Shown in pieces: positions 14,146 through 14,673 of a stretch of DNA of 14,673 bases (its first letter is position 1; every line of letters begins with the position of its first letter). Source of the stretch: CAZEHS01 sp964649745. Its GTDB lineage: Bacteria; Bacillota; Clostridia; Peptostreptococcales; Acidaminobacteraceae. The stretch spans positions 1 to 14,673 of the forward strand of contig CAZYQI010000052.1 in assembly GCA_964649745.1 (NCBI GenBank), in the 5' to 3' direction. The notes under the pieces were generated by a model, which was not told the origin of the DNA, searched no databases, and saw nothing but the letters and a program-made list of their open reading frames with translations. Made by a program: the position numbers and the translations under genes.

Positions 14146-14673
14146 ACTCTTTCTTCTCCACATACTCCGCCAGGGCCACCGGTCCTCTTATGACCCGCCG
14201 CACCACCTGTAGACGGCCTTCCCCGTCCGGCCATATGCGCCACTCAATCAGAGCGATTTCCCCATTTGCAACCTCCAGCCCCGTAATGTTCCTTGGCCTT
14301 ACACAGGACCCCGAATTGAAGTAGGGGGCCTGATCCGGCATGGAGAATTTGGGCCGGTGGGTATGGCCTATGATCAGCAGGTGGTGTGTGTCCTTCACCC
14401 ACTTCACATACCGCCGCTCGATCTTGTGCCGTTTGTGCATGTTCTTCGCGGGGCTTGCCGGGTTGTTGAAGCCGATGATGTGCATATACCGCCAAAAATA
14501 GCGCATCCAAAACTGGCTGAGCCCCCACAGCTGATCGTTCATCAGGTCTCCCTGGTGTCCGTGGGCAACATACAGCTTTTGCCCGGTTCCGGTGTATTCG
14601 AGGATAAGGGCTTCATGGGTCGGTGTTTGTCAACATAGTTGTCGCACGTCTCCGAAAATATGTATGTGTTAAG
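14144..14673 (-). pseudogene. metallophosphoesterase, C-terminal part, apparently frameshifted; 5' end outside window
   Basis: From 14629 down to the TAA at 14146-14144 an open frame encodes a calcineurin-like phosphoesterase tail. It has THEALILEYTGTGQKLYV, then AHGHQGDLMNDQL (GHxGD metal site), and LLIIGHTHRPKF (GHTHxP metal site). These are followed by YFNSGSCVRPRNITGLEV and EIALIEWRIW. The match to the family continues upstream of the ATG at 14542, so that ATG is not the true start. At 14632-14630 this frame meets a TGA, while the neighbouring frame is open to the window edge and reads TYIFSETCDNYVDKHRP, which joins naturally to THEAL. A one-base indel near 14612-14630 therefore seems to break the gene; a sequencing error is also possible. 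Family members hydrolyse phosphoesters with two metal ions; the substrate is unknown. Confidence 0.75.

Overview
The window looks like a chromosomal segment of a Gram-positive anaerobe of the phylum Bacillota, probably class Clostridia. The signs are strong AGGAGG-type ribosome binding sites, GTG starts, a Gram-positive LexA (DinR) box, T-tailed hairpin terminators, a chemotaxis receptor, an AraC-type response regulator, and the paired DNA-repair families TIGR03915 and TIGR03916. I cannot name the genus. Base composition is uneven. The alpha/beta hydrolase near the left end is AT-rich (one hand-counted line is 37% GC), while the right half is GC-rich (one line in the glycosyl hydrolase is 63% GC). 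This suggests that the left end is accessory DNA.

Left end (1-3400, mostly + strand). The window opens inside the C-terminal end of a DUF6273-type protein with a WWLRSPG...GVRPALWL tail. This domain has the look of a diversity-generating retroelement (DGR) variable region. A 520-base gap follows; it holds only a possible 28-residue ORF with a good ribosome binding site and a decayed minus-strand reading frame. Then come an alpha/beta hydrolase, a GNAT acetyltransferase and an M50-type membrane zinc protease (the last two overlap), a strong terminator, and a CGGC-family protein that lacks its name-giving cysteines.

Middle (3400-9000, minus strand). A methyl-accepting chemotaxis protein lies downstream of an orphan receiver/AraC response regulator, which has its own extended -10 promoter and a leader of about 140 bases. 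Next is a two-gene DNA-repair unit: a TIGR03916 radical SAM protein followed by a TIGR03915/DUF4130 protein. Its promoter overlaps or abuts a near-perfect LexA box, so this is very likely an SOS operon. The 3' end of the radical SAM gene runs into a hairpin-rich interspersed repeat that encodes an extra C-terminal tail.

Right part (9000-14673). A NodI/NodJ-like (DrrA/DrrB-like) ABC exporter on the minus strand, with a 14-base gene overlap, diverges from a + strand pair: a CapA-type lipoprotein and a GH13 branching-enzyme-like protein 12 bases behind it. A strong bidirectional terminator separates these from a convergent metallophosphoesterase gene. That gene is cut by the window edge and appears to carry a frameshift.

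No rRNA, tRNA, CRISPR array, transposase or phage structural gene was seen.
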